Program-made: the position numbers and the translations under genes | Assembly (NCBI GenBank): GCA_946811185.2 | Contig: OX328102.1 | Location: forward strand, 51,747,619-51,811,618 | From: Hippopus hippopus | Taxonomy: Eukaryota; Mollusca; Bivalvia; Cardiida; Cardiidae | DNA: 64,000 nucleotides | Direction of reading: 5' to 3' | Notes under the pieces: model-generated | Databases searched by the model: none | Told to the model about the DNA's origin: nothing | Seen by the model: only the letters and a program-made list of their open reading frames with translations | In this document: positions 33,452-45,280 of the stretch, piece after piece | Position numbering within the stretch: the stretch's first letter is position 1 | Layout of the letters: every line of letters begins with the position of its first letter

Positions 33452-35044
33452 ACCCAAGTGTGTACATCTAATGTGATCTTGTGCTCATAAAGCTATGTTA
33501 GCAAGCAGAAATATCACTTACGTTATTTCAGTGGCCTAGTTTGCCAGTCATGTTTTGAATTATTTTGAAATGTATAAAAAGAAAAAGGCAAGAGAAAAAT
33601 CCTAAGACTCTCAATGCTTTATTACATTTGAACTGAAGGTTCACTCAAAAGTCCTATCAGACTGGAAAGAAAGAGAACTTTGCAATTATTTCTCACATTG
33701 ATGATTTTTAAGTTTTGAAGCTATGCACTGGAAGTGCAACCAATGGAATCGAAATAAACTGGATACCTGTAAGGTGGATATAACAGAGAGTCTTAGTGTG
33801 CAAAATTCTCATTTGATCAAATTACATAATAATTCATTTTGCAAACTTCAAGAATCTTCATTTGTACAGCAGACCAGCAAAAACGAATAGTGAAATGTTT
33901 TTCTTCTTTATTCTGAATCTGAATGTCTGTATTTCTCGGAAAAAAGAAAATTTGATTTATCATTAAATGCAAGAGGCACGACAGCAGTTCAATCATTGCA
34001 ACAACTGATCTTTTGTGAGTCACTAGGTAGCTCATATAAATAAAGGGCTACTAATAAAGGGGTTGCAAAGCAGATACTAAGCATGGCCAAGCTCTTTTCA
34101 AAGATCAGTGACAGTTATTGCCTCCGGATCAATTTTTCTTGCACCACTGAACACTGCTTTGACAATGTTCATAAGAAGTAGCAGCAAGTGGCTTGGAAAG
34201 AGTATAGTGTGAAGGGAACTCCAGAAAATGCATGAGCAGGTGCACTATCTGATGCTACATGACTGAAAAAATGTTGGAAACAACTTTAAACAGAAAAAAA
34301 AAATGTATATTCCTACCAAACAAAATAATGAAAGGTAGCGATACCTGATAAAATTTTCTGTGAAAATTCGGGTTTTGATTTGATTGATTTTTGAGTGTAA
34401 TCTGAAACTTTTACATGTTGTTTAATATGAACATCTTTTTGAAAAGAGATGTACATATTAGCATTTTTTGCTCATTTGGTACTCATTTCTTATCATATGC
34501 CATGCATTTGACACCTTTGTGCAGAACAAAAAAGAGCGAAAGCAGTTTGTGCAGAAAGGAGTCATGTGCAAAAATCATCAAGATACAAAAAACGTAACAA
34601 GTTGAATTAAAAATAGTTATGTACTGATAATCCTAATATATATACTTATCTTCAGCATCAAAAAGTTTTGAGCTACAGGAGCTTTCTGATTTATAGTAAT
34701 TTGTCAAACCTTTAACTTCGTTTTTCTATAACACCATGAACCCTACATAATAAGAGAGTTTTGAAACCACTGTCTTATGGGCCATGTCATGGGCAAATCT
34801 CTCCTACCGTTAATTCATGAAGAAGAATATGGAATGTTACATAATATACCGTACTAATGACTATGTCATTACATGTTGAAAAACAAAAAAAAAAAAAAAA
34901 ACATGTGCACAGAGAAACATCAATCATATCGAAGAATAATACTGAAGAATAATGGAATAATACTCAAATAGAATTAATACTGATAGAAAAAGTTTTCTTT
35001 TTAGAATGAACTTGTTAAAGATAATTTAGGGCCTACAATAGGTT
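33452..35044. other. Unassigned DNA
   Basis: AT-rich with several short frames of up to ~72 codons that show no recognisable motif. One more GTGCAGAAAGGAGTCATGTG motif is at about 34,548. A poly-A run is near 34,885. No exon-like gene was identified. Confidence 0.45.
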
Positions 35045-35990
35045 TCTTAGCGATAAGGTCTTTTTTTTACAAATATTGCTAACTTTATTTCATTGTGGTT
35101 TTCTGATGACATGAAAGAACAAAATTTTATAAAACTTGTTTTTTTTTGTGTAGTATTTCTTTATATATGTATTTCTCAACAACGTGTACAACGGGCAGAT
35201 TAAAATAAAATGGTACCCGTCCTCAATATCATTGGTATTACATTTCAAACAATACCTTTCACTTCTTATAATTTTAACCCTCTGTAACAAGATGGATATC
35301 TTGTTTACTATCCTTTCTCTCATTTCAACATGCCACGGCTGTATATGTTACAGAGTACATACCTGAATCAGCATTATCAGCTAGGTAACATGTAGTAGAA
35401 GTATTTTTAGAACTCTAGATAATGACCACTGCTTCTTAGAAATGACCAGACTGGACTGCAAATATGGATATATCCGGTTGGTTATGTCCATTCTCTTGTA
35501 TAACTAGAAAACTGAGTATAAATAGAGAGCCGGACTGCAGATCAAGAGAACGGGTTGGTCAGTTGCTAGAGAAATCTCTCTCTCCGTTTATCACACCTTT
35601 ATCTTTCGAACCTGGGGCTATGTAACGAACTTTCGTGGAACTTTGGTAGAATAAAATCTTAGAAATGTTACTTCTTCTTGCTTTTCGTGACTTTGTTACA
35701 CCTCCCATATGGTCCTTCTTCTATTTTTAAATTATGAGATGACATACGTAATTTTTTAGGTAAAATTTTTAAATACTTTTCAATACCAAAGTCTATTTTG
35801 AAATGCTTGTATGAGTATAATAATTCAGTTTTTTTCATATTTTCATGCCAAGGTTGTTTGAAACAGTCTAAAACACATTGTTCAAAAGTACAGATGAAAC
35901 TATTTGTATGTAAACTATAAAGGTTAAGCCAAACATCTGCGAATCCATAATGTTCCAATAAATCTTTTAACGACGTTTCGTCGGGTTGTC
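35045..35990 (-). pseudogene. Non-LTR retrotransposon C-terminal remnant, split by a solo LTR
   Basis: Upstream part (35,990-35,705, minus): KDLLEHYGFADVWL, then CFKQPWHENMKKTELLYSY, SSHNLKIEEGPYGR. Downstream part (35,278-35,045): VKIIRSERYCLKCN, then GYHFILICPLY, the CxxC...H zinc-binding end. Leaving out the LTR and one copy of its 4-bp target duplication joins the two parts in one reading frame, GPYGR into VKIIRSERYC, so the LTR entered an open LINE frame. A later frameshift near 35,100 shifts the last residues. Only the end of the polyprotein survives. It is related to, but not a copy of, the remnant at 8,242. Confidence 0.85.
35283..35700 (+). mobile_element. Solo LTR (418 bp) with CCTC target-site duplication
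   Basis: It begins TGTAACA and ends TGTTACA, perfect 7-bp terminal inverted repeats with TG...CA ends. It is flanked by CCTC at 35,279-35,282 and CCTC at 35,701-35,704. It has a TATA box (TATAAATAG, 35,517-35,525) and a polyadenylation signal (AATAAA, 35,650-35,655) about 130 bases later, as in LTRs read on the plus strand. A 4-bp duplication fits Gypsy-like elements. The internal region was lost by LTR-LTR recombination. Confidence 0.85.
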
Positions 35991-36720
35991 AGTGCGCAAG
36001 ATTTTCGCGCATGTCTCTTCGCTTCTCTGTTTTCTAGCGCGTCTGATTGTAGTACTATTATTGGACTACTGATTTTTGCTGCAAGATGTGGAGAAAGTAG
36101 TAGTAGATACATTTTTTTTAAAGATCAGTTTATGAAGGTGTAAATCATTCCTAAACAGCGAAAACGGAACATGTACATTTGTCGGACATTACTTATCCGG
36201 ATAGTTAGTTTAGTGTGGTAAAAAGAGCAATTTTGTGGGCTAAGGGTTTTATTGAAACATAGATAGCGTATCATTAATTTGAAATATCTGTTAATTTCCC
36301 ATCAAAGTCAGAGGATCCATTGTTTCACTATGAATTTAAAACACAGAGAACAAGATTTGACTGAAACTACAGATTTTAATCACAAAATTCTTACGTATGC
36401 TGCAATAATTGGTTTTTTGTGTAAATTCGAAAAAAGGGTTATGTTCTTCGTGGGCTCAGAACTTTTTGATTCATCAGGCAACGTCTGATTATCTCTTCGC
36501 ATATTGAAAGAACATACTTTGAAGTATTTCTGTGATAAAATTTCACGAAATTCTCTGCGCTAGAAATAACTTTAAATTAGAAAGCCAGTTTGATTTTCCA
36601 GATTCGACATCTGCTTTTAACATTGTGTAACCTTTTGAAAAAAATAATAGCAAGTTTTTATGTCAAGGATCAAATCATTTTGTAAAATGCCAATAAACAC
36701 TACCAGATATATATATTTCT
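35991..36720. other. Unassigned DNA
   Basis: No gene recognised. A short relatively GC-rich patch (35,970-36,040, with GCGCAAGATTTTCGCGC as a small palindrome) precedes AT-rich DNA. The 69-codon frame at 36,279-36,488 has no recognisable features. Confidence 0.4.
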
Positions 36721-37327
36721 TTTCATATAAAGTGTACGGTTAAATTCAGTAAAATGATGTAATTTTGGGCGTTTGATAATGGAATTGTAGGTTACTTTAG
36801 CAACCGGTGATACCAATGCGCGCACTGGTAACTTGAAGCATTTTGTTGAATCCGACACATTTTTACAGGATTATTTCGATTTTTCAGATGTATCAGATGA
36901 ATTTTTCTATAAACATATCGAACTAAAAAACTTATCAAATCCCGCTAGACAGATGTAATTATGACCAAAAGACAAATTTAGAATAACAATATATTCATTC
37001 TTAACGGCAGATTATTTAAAAAAATAAAAAACGCGGGAACTTTACCTTTCGAGATCGCAATACTTTCTACCTATATCAAACCTTACCGAAACCCAAGCAA
37101 ATCCATAACAAGCTTTCTGGGACAGTACACTGAGTAACGATTTCAAAAATAACATCGACATTAATGACTGGAAAATTGTTGTTAAAGAACTAAGATAAGA
37201 TTTAGAAAAAAAAATCTTAATTGGTATTTCCTCATTGAGCTACATAGCCTCTATGGGTATTATTAGATTTTATGTCAACAACACCCACGGTTGACAAGGA
37301 TTCATAATCAAATATGTATCCAGACGT

Positions 37328-38872
37328 TATATACTGAACCAAAAAAGAAACTTCCCCTGTGTTTAAGTGCAGATATACACAAATATGAAAATCAGGATTA
37401 AACTAGATTTATATGCATTGAAAGAGTATTTTATTGCGACTTTGTGTGAAAATAATTATTGCTGAGGGTTTATCCAAAAGTAGTGTAATGGTAGTTAAAA
37501 TGCGGAAGGGGTCGCTCACCAAAATCACAAATTAATACCGGGTATGACCACCTTCACAGCATGAAGGACTGCCTGGCATCGTTGGCCCATAGAACGGATA
37601 AGTGTATTGATTTCGGCTTGTGGAATGTTGTTCCATTCCTGAATTAAGGCTTGTCTTAGCTGAATGACGTTTGACGGTGGAATAGGGCGACGTCTAACAC
37701 GCTGGTCCAAATTATCCCAAAGGTGTTCAATGGGATTCAGATCAGGGCTTTTGGCAGGCCAGTCATTAATAAATGCAATGTTATTCGCCCTGAGGAAATT
37801 CACATTGTCCCTAGCTGTATGGCTTGTGGCATTATCATGCTGAAAAAGAGTGATATTGGCATTATTTTGAAACAGTGGGATAACGTGCCTCGCAAGAATT
37901 TCATCTCGATAGCGTTGGGCATTCAAATTCCCTTCGATAACGACGAGATTAGTGCGAAAGCCATGTGCAATGCCCGCCCAGACCAAGACAGAACCCCCAT
38001 CCCCCAAAACGATCTCGTTCAAGTACGCAACAGTCTGCATAACATTCATTTCTCCTACGGTATACTCGAATCCTGCCATCACCTCGATGAATGGAAAACC
38101 TGGACTCGTCAGAAAAAAGAACGCTATTCCATTGTTGTCTAAGCCAGCGTTGGTGTGTACGTGCCCAATTAACACGATTTACGCGGTGACGTCGCGTCAA
38201 AACACAACCAACGTATGGACGACGTGCGCGTAGCCCACCCTCGCGCAAGCGATTGCACACAGTTTGGGCAGATATACGGTTGTTGTGTGTACCAGGGGTG
38301 TTAGCAGCATTGGCTGTGACAGTTTGGAAGCGACTGCGCAGGTGGGTGTTCCGAATATAGCGGTCTTGGCCGCCCGTCGTGACGCGAGGACGTCCACTAC
38401 GTGGTCGATCTTCCGTACGCCCTGTTGCTTGAAAACGTTGTCTAAGGTGTCGAATAGCACGAGTAGAACATCCAATACTCATAGCAACAGCATTCATCGT
38501 CATACGAGCATTAAGCATGCCAATGGCACGTTCGCGTAAATTTTGCGGAATTCTAGGCATATCAAAAATAAAGAAAACTAAAAAGAATTTAATTTTTTTC
38601 AACGTCTTTTTCTTATTGACATGAAAGTCTATAAAATTAGACTGAAAGGTTTCAAAAAATATACACGAATTATACTGGTCCGTGCATGCACATGAAATTC
38701 GCTTTCAGCGGGTTTCTTCTGCAAAATGCTTTCAATCGAGTTAAAATTTGTTTTATCGGACACATAATCGTTCGCCCGAATATATGTAGGTCATCTGATA
38801 CTTTGATGTTTTTTAATAACATTGCATTTGCACTTAAACACAGGAGAAGTTTCTTTTTTGGTTCAGTATATA
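37328..38872 (-). mobile_element. Tc1-type DNA transposon
   Basis: 44-bp terminal inverted repeats (37,328-37,371 and 38,829-38,872: TACTGAACCAAAAAAGAAAC...) with one mismatch, ending in a TA-rich target (TATA...TATA). They enclose a single transposase reading frame on the minus strand. The ~1.54-kb length is normal for Tc1. The young-looking repeats and the single coding lesion suggest recent activity. Confidence 0.88.
37525..38602 (-). pseudogene. Tc1-like DD34E transposase with one frameshift
   Basis: The protein starts MPRIPQNLRERAIGML (38,602), with N-terminal helix-turn-helix DNA-binding regions (NAVAMSIGCSTRAIRHL; GRPRVTTGGQDRYI). The catalytic domain has the first Asp in LFSDESRF, the second in FQHDNATSHTA and Glu in SPDLNPIEHLW, a DD34E arrangement. 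The frame breaks in a G-rich run at about 37,993-38,006: one G too many separates ERDRFG from GGSVLVWAG. Apart from that the ~350-residue protein is complete to its stop at 37,525. Cut-and-paste transposase; this copy would be inactive if the extra base is real, but a homopolymer sequencing error is possible. Confidence 0.9.
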
Positions 38873-38957
38873 TCTGGTGTAATAAAAATGAACAATTTCA
38901 TTATCAAACGCCCAAAATTGCATCATTTTACTGAATTTAACCATACACTTTATGAAA

Positions 38958-39339
38958 ATGTAATATTTTTCTGATAGTTTTTATTTGCCTTTTACAAAAA
39001 AATTTTGATTCGTGATTAACAAACAATTCAATAAATATGGCTCAGATTATGTGGTTTGTATTTGTAAAGGATAGAAAAAATTCTAGAACAAAAAAAGAAA
39101 AGAAATACTGATGTCTTGTTTTCCAACAATGTTTTCATGAAGCCTTTTACACAGAACTCATAAAACACAGGAATTATTGCGTGTTAAAGGGCTTAAAAAA
39201 GAAAAATCCTTAAAAATTCTCCCAATTTAACTTTGTATGACACAAAAATTCAAGGGTCAAATATAGGTCATGTTTGAACAAACCATAAGGCATTCCAAAT
39301 ACTGATTACATGTATCTGTAACAGTTCTGCAAAATAGCC
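38958..39339. other. Unassigned AT-rich DNA
   Basis: No gene or repeat recognised. Confidence 0.4.
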
Positions 39340-39420
39340 CCCCAAGGCTGGGATTGAACCCAGAATCTTCAGGTCCCAAGTCGAACGGTCGACCACATTG
39401 CTACAAAAGCTAGCTCTATA
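39340..39420 (-). repeat. tRNA-derived SINE head (minus strand)
   Basis: On the minus strand an A-box-like TAGCAATGTGG (39,403-39,393) is followed 43 bases later by a B-box GGTTCAATCC (39,360-39,351) inside a T-arm-like CTGGG...CCCAG stem. The acceptor stem does not close well, so I call a SINE head or tRNA pseudogene and not a functional tRNA. Confidence 0.6.
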
Positions 39421-40029
39421 GCAAGACAGTATAAGTATTCCCTTATACAAACACAATTTACATCAATCTTTGGGATAGACCAGTATTCAACATATCCATG
39501 TCTGGTCATGGCATCCGACAACTGGATCTTGAGAAAATTTTGATTAGGGTTTATTTTAACACTTAAAATTGTAAATACCAAATACTCTGTGTTAATAATC
39601 CTGAAGGAAATGGTCAATTGAAAGCATTATGAGACAAAGACAAAATTCTGGTAAGCAATATATATATTTTTTTTTTTTAGTATTTTCTCCTGTTCCAATA
39701 GTGTTTTCAACTATACAAGTGAACTTCAGTTCATTTACAGGTATCATTTTATGTTGTCTGCAGATGCATTTAACTCTTTCCATACTATAGGCAACACCAG
39801 AAGCTTTTGTGGACAGTGTAGACCTCTGATCTCCACTGTTCACTGCTATATTGTAGATTATGACCGAATTGTTTCTTGATCTTGCAGAAGAAATGTATTT
39901 TTAGCCTTTGAGACAATTAATTTGTTTAGTAGTGAAAGAGTTAAAGTGCCTAAAACTTGTCATATGGGAAAGGAATGAATAATGAAATGGCAATCTTACA
40001 AAAATTAACACCCATCTAAACGTGGATTT
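39421..40029. other. Unassigned DNA
   Basis: No gene recognised. A T-rich run is at about 39,660-39,680. The short minus-strand frames (39,369-39,617 and 39,592-39,843) show no domain. Confidence 0.4.
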
Positions 40030-40164
40030 GGGGTCCTGCATGGCTCACTAGTAAAGTGTAGGACTTGTTACCTGATAACCCAGACATACAGAAATAAGCT
40101 AGCTGTAGCAGTCATATGACTGAAATAATGTTGAAAGTGACAGTAATCATCATTCAATTAATCA
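40030..40164 (+). repeat. Deleted tRNA-derived SINE
   Basis: Starts GGGTCCTGCATGGCTCAC with an A-box-like TAGTAAAGTGT and ends CATATGACTGAAATAATG then CATTCAATTAATC, the same head and tail as the full SINE at 50,704. The B-box and centre are deleted. Flanks AACGTGGATTT and AATGTGGATGT (9 of 11 alike) may be an old target-site duplication. Confidence 0.7.
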
Positions 40165-42592
40165 AATGTGGATGTAACATTGGGCTGCAAGGTTAACCTT
40201 CATCTAACATTTCTGTCAGCCTCACAAAATGTAGCTGTTAAGTTTTTGAAAACCAATTGGCTGAGGTGTTTTTTTGTCTGAAACTTTGCTTTAAATCAGA
40301 TTGAAAATATTAACAGCTCAGCCTTGGGTTTGTGAGCTTACATAGATAAACAAGACATGATGACTATATCTTTCTTTTCTATAGCATTTTAAGCATTTCT
40401 AAATTCATCATTATTCATCATTATGCAAGACTCTTTTGAAAGATTGAAACTTCTGTACTCAGACATCACGGTTTTGATTTTTACAGTAGCATTTTACAAT
40501 TCTAGCCTAAACACAACAACTTCTAAACTTTTGTATGGTTGGTATAATCATATAGACTGAACAATTCAAATCTAAAATAGTGTGCCTATAAGAATGGAAT
40601 TTTACTATGTTTGGCAGTCCGATCTTACTCTACCGGTACACTTTTTACATACTATATAGACTGTCCTCATTCTGAGGTATAAAGCATGCATTGTTTTGAA
40701 ACTAGTACGGTTTAGTTAAAAAATAAAACAATACAGGAGTCCTCTCAGGGAAAAAGAAACAGTGGTATTTTGTATGTAAGTTCTTACTGAAAGCACATTG
40801 TCCTTTCCATAACTCTAACACATAGGAATCCTTTCAAGGGTTTCTCCTAATTACTACACAACTTCAAACTATTAATTTCAAAATGAAATACAAAATCTAA
40901 CTAGAAACAATAATTTGATTGTTAGGTTCAATGATTTCTTCTTTCCTTTCATGAAAATGTTCTTGGTTTCATTCTTGAACTCAAATATGTTTTGTAATAG
41001 TCTGAAAGGTGAAAACTAAGTGATGTGTTCAGTAATTTCTAAGATTTAGACCATGTGTAATTCATGAATTTTGAATGTACCTTTCTTCTATAAGATAAAT
41101 GAAAATTTACCCTGTAACTTCATGAATAAACAAGTCAGGAAAATAATGATTTTACAAAAGAAAGTAAGGTCAACTCATGCACAAAATATGAAAATGATTG
41201 TAACTACCTTCAAGAATAATTTGATGGTTGACTGATTTCTGGTGTCTACATTAGTGTCAACACTGTTTCAGTCTTACAGTGACAACAATTCATCTATTTG
41301 TGTACCTTTTGGGTTTTACTAGGGCTAGGCTGGTTCTCTGCAGTGTCTTGTCTACGGACATTCTAAAAAATCCTGGCCAGCCTGGTCAATACTCATATTG
41401 ACCTGCTCTTTGCCAACCTTGCACACTATATTACTAAATCATTGCAGGGATATGTGCAAAAAATACCTGATGTATTATGAAATACTTGAAATTAATATTT
41501 AAAATGGATAAGGGTTATTCATCACATCCAATGCATTTTTGAGTTAATCCATTTTCATGGTCTAAAGAAAAGAATTAAAATCATCACTCATCACCTGGCA
41601 GAACATAGTCCTTTTTTTTATATGTGTGAATCCAAGCCCTTGGTGAAGGTACTTTAGCAGCCAGAATGGATCAAGATCACACTCAGTGTGACAAGTTGCC
41701 ATGCAGAGTAAAAAATGACCTTAACATAACTAAAATGAAACTTTCAAGTCGAATTTACAAATCCAATTATTGCTATTTTGAAGTTATTCTTTGGGGAAAA
41801 ATACTTTCTTAACAGGCAGTATGGATCAAAGATCAGACTGCACTTTCTGTGCACTCTGATCTTAATCAATACTCTCTGCAAAAGGTCCTTGAGTAGCACT
41901 TAGCAACCTAAGGGTTAATAGCATTGGGTCACTCTATAAAAGTTTAAAGACTATAGGCATACCTTCATGCTAAGCTTTGAATTACATAAAACACAGTCAC
42001 CGTCTTAAATATGGGTTGAGCAGCAGTTCATAATAAGAATTTATAAGTAAAAATAGTTATATAACTTGCTCTGTACATGCACTTCTAATTCACAGGATCA
42101 AAAATATATCAAAGATTTCAAATCTATATGTCTAAATAGAAAGACGCATAGATGCATTCCTGTGGATCCTTTATCATAAATTTATCTGAAAATTCAGCAT
42201 TTTTTTTTTTTTTTTTTTTTTACTGAAATGTCACAAAATAAAATTTTATCGAGGAAAAACTGCTTAATCTCCTTGTTCATTTTGGCAGCGGACGACACAA
42301 GTTGTGAATGAAGGTTTTTGAATGAAAACGAGGGCAGTGTAAACAATGTTAATACGCTACTGTGCATTTTGAAAAAAAAAAAAAAAAAACTTTGTTTCAG
42401 TATTTTAGATTGACAATTCTTTTAGTTTTGGCGAAATTTCGATAAAGAAATCAAACTTAATTTGTATGGTTTGTTCAGGGTCAGAGTTGATCTGATTTGT
42501 AGATCTGCGCTGTTCGTCCTAATTATCAGCCATGCAAAAACTGAAAGTAAGCATGCATGATGTATTTGGTTCCGGTCAAAACGATCACAGTA
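40165..42592. other. Unassigned DNA with dispersed bivalve-type repeat
   Basis: No gene recognised. A diverged copy of the AGATCAGACTG hairpin repeat lies at about 41,815-41,945 (AGATCAGACTGCAC...GCACTCTGATCT, then GCAAAAGGTCCTTGAGTAG), with a fainter one near 41,655. A 24-T run is at 42,200-42,223 and a poly-A run near 42,371. Confidence 0.5.
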
Positions 42593-42618
42593 AGCGGATT
42601 TGCTATAGCAAATCCGCT
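42593..42618. repeat. Perfect 26-bp palindrome
   Basis: AGCGGATTTGCTA followed by its exact reverse complement, with no loop. It sits at the left edge of the LINE remnant, where recognisable LINE coding begins just to the right. A palindrome with no spacer is rare by chance and may mark a junction. Confidence 0.9.
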
Positions 42619-43352
42619 AAAAAGTACCAAAGAAATTTTATGTCCGCTATACACAAGTTATTAAATGCTGTGCTAGATTCTGGCTATATTCCAAGGTCAT
42701 GGCTACAAGGAGTTATTATCCCTGTTTTCAAAAATAAGGGTAGCCCGACAGAACCTTGTGAATATAGACCTATCACTAGGCAAACTTTTTACTTCCGTGC
42801 TCAACCAAAGATTAACAAGCTACCTCGAAGACATCCAAGGCGAGGCTACTCTACTTCCGATCATCTTTTTACACTAAATCCCATTATAGATATTCTAAGA
42901 AAAAGAAAACACATCAAGCAGACTTACATTGATCAGTACAAACAAACCTGGGCATCACAACTCAGAGAATCAGAGAAAGTTAGAACCTACAATAACTTAA
43001 AGAACTCGCATGAACTTGAATCTATTTCAAACTTTTGAACAATCATGACGCCCTCACTTTGTTTAAATTTAGGACTGCCAACTTTAAGCTACCCCTGGAA
43101 ACTGGACGCTATGAATCGATCCCTTACGAAGATAGAACCTGCCGATTATGCACCGAGGATAGTGTAGGATCAGAAGCGCACTACATGTTTGAATGCAGCT
43201 CCCTATCTGCAGAAGGAGCATTTTTCCCTGCCGTTCTCGGTTTAACCGAAGTTCACAGAATTGAAGTCAAATATTTCTTGGCTATTAACAACACAGATGC
43301 ACTAACACATCTGTGCAAATTTCTGAGAGCTATAATGTCTAAATTTAATTAA
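42619..43352 (+). pseudogene. Internally deleted non-LTR retrotransposon
   Basis: Fingers of a LINE reverse transcriptase (KLLNAVLDSGYIPRSW, then VIIPVFKNKG, EYRPIT). A frameshifted stretch, whose other frame reads LGKLFTSVLNQRL, returns to frame at GYSTSDHLFTLN and IIDILRKRK. Everything from just before RT motif A to past the palm is missing. Translation then resumes in the C-terminal region (WASQLRESEKVRTYNNLK). After another frameshift at about 43,035 come FKLPLETGRYESIPYEDR and CRLCTEDSVGSEAHYMFEC, the Cys/His end, stopping at 43,352. At least three frameshifts and a large deletion make it dead. Probably CR1/L2-like, but I cannot fix the clade. Confidence 0.82.
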
Positions 43353-43844
43353 ATTGTTTAAAAAATGTCACCAGACAACCATTTTCCTTTCCTGTGCGAT
43401 CTAATTTAACGTTTGCCATTTTATAAAATGAGGCCTAGCAACTCGGAAGAGTGAACTCAGGAGGACTGGATCGTTTTCATTTTTTTTTTTCCTTTACTTT
43501 TATTGACCTTTCTTAGCTGCGAAAATCGTATATAGATGTGTTTCCGACTCTCTCTTTATCTCTGTATTATCATGATCCACTCATATACCAGTGTTCTGGA
43601 AAAATAGCTTCTACAGACAGTATAGACAGAGAACAGGAGCGTGTGTGCACCCTTTTGCTCTCCACTATGTTAAATCAATCCATTGCTCCAATCATGAACT
43701 ATCGTTCATAACTTGCTAACTTATGCAGACAGTGCGGACCGAGGCCAGACTGAACAGCTCTCTGGTCCGGTATTAATAGTCCTATTATCCTTTCTTTTAA
43801 CCCTGTACCATACGATCCCAGTTTTTAAACGACAATGAGCGTGT
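43353..43844. other. LINE 3' flank and unassigned DNA
   Basis: No gene. A fragment near 43,725-43,770 (CAGACAGTGCGGACCGAGGC, then CCAGACTGAACAG and CTCTCTGGTCCGG) looks like a diverged piece of the dispersed bivalve hairpin repeat. Confidence 0.45.
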
Positions 43845-44940
43845 GTTAAATGATTTAGAAGTCTTGACTAATAAGATATCTTGGACAAAATTTGTAAATT
43901 AAAGGTATTTTAGAAAGTACTGGCTTTTATACAATGTACAGTTAAATCAAGGTGTCGATATATATTTAAATAGTATTTAGATATTTTTTTTTGGGGGGGG
44001 GGATTTAGAACAGCCCTTAGTCGTTTCCGTGTTTGATCACATACACTAGAAATAGAAGCATGAAGATGGAAAAAATCTCATTCCAGGAAAGGTAATACAA
44101 ACTATGCAATACATTAGAAGATGAAATGCACTTTTTTCTGGAATGGCCAATGTTTTCAAACATTAGAAAATATATATATTAAAAAATACTACTGGGTGAG
44201 AGTCCAAGTATGGCTAAATTCATTGAATTGATGAAAAGTGAAAACAAACAGACTATTAGAAATTTATCAATTTTTATCTAATAAAGGATATAAAGAAAGA
44301 GATAGACAGAACTATTGTTTTTAATGTTGCATTTCTTTTATTCTCATCTCAAAAACTAAAAATTAATTATTCAATTACTCAATAGGTCAATAGTTCCAAT
44401 AGGTAAAAAATTTCTGTGCTGTGATTTTATAAATTAACCTCAACTCATTCAGTGCCATAGGTGAAATCAATGGCTTCTGTGGCTGATACTCTCTGATCTA
44501 GAGTCAGTGTCATCCTCTTTTTTAGTCAAACCTGTAGGCTTAAAATAATTTCTAGATAAAGTGGGTTGTATTTACAGTCTTTGAAAGAGATAAAGTTTAT
44601 ACAGTAACTTGGCAGCGAAAACCAAATAAAAACACTCCAAAATAGGTCAAATGTATATTATTTTTCCTTTAAAGTTAAAGCAAAATTGAATATGCATTTC
44701 ATAAATGATGATTCAAGTGTTTTGTCAAAGTAAAAAGAAAACTTGAGAAATAACATAGATTCAGATCAACAAGATATGGCTGATCTGAAATCTATGTGTT
44801 CTTCTAGTTTTTTATTTAAAAAAAAAATAAAAATAAATAAATAAATAAATATATACAAACAGGATAACTTTTATATACACTTTAGAGACATTACCTCCAT
44901 TCATTTTCATCCAAATGATCCATTGACTGTCATTGTTGAT

Positions 44941-44944
<4 letters not shown>

Positions 44945-44987
<43 letters not shown>
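44945..44987. repeat. (TG)n(TA)n microsatellite
   Basis: About 15 TG units followed by about six TA units. The matching place in segment C (about 9,657-9,667) has only a short TA run, so the tract expanded here or collapsed there after the copies separated. Confidence 0.95.
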
Positions 44988-45280
44988 TCGATAACTATAT
45001 TTGGTATGATAGGCATTCTGCCTTTTTCTCCTGAATAAAATATTCCTTTATATCATCCCATACTTTCTCATTTATTATAGTACTAACATATCAATTATAC
45101 ATAAATGAATAATAAAGATCAAACTCCAAGTGTCATTTTGAAAAAAATATTTTAATCCCCATTTGTAAACATTGGTAATGGTTATACAATTGAGAATAAA
45201 ACAATATGGAGTGAATACACTGTTTTTTTGGTAAGTGGCGGTCAATGGACGTCAGATGTAAACAAGACTGAGGAAAAAAA

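Larger units (their letters stand above)
36721..38957. mobile_element. Inverted-repeat element interrupted by Tc1
   Basis: 36,721-36,788 is the reverse complement of 38,892-38,957 (core GGTTAAATTCAGTAAAATGA and GGGCGTTTGATAATG, with about four differences and a 2-base indel). Without the Tc1 insertion (37,328-38,872) the enclosed element would be about 690 bp, so it was a small non-autonomous element that later received a Tc1 near its right end. It has no coding capacity of its own. Confidence 0.7.

Noticed and set aside
37723..38539. Plus-strand ORFs at 37,723-38,142 and 38,264-38,539
   Set aside because: They are shadows of the minus-strand Tc1 transposase.
39340..39420. Functional tRNA gene
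   Set aside because: A and B boxes are present but the acceptor stem does not pair well and the neighbourhood is SINE-like.
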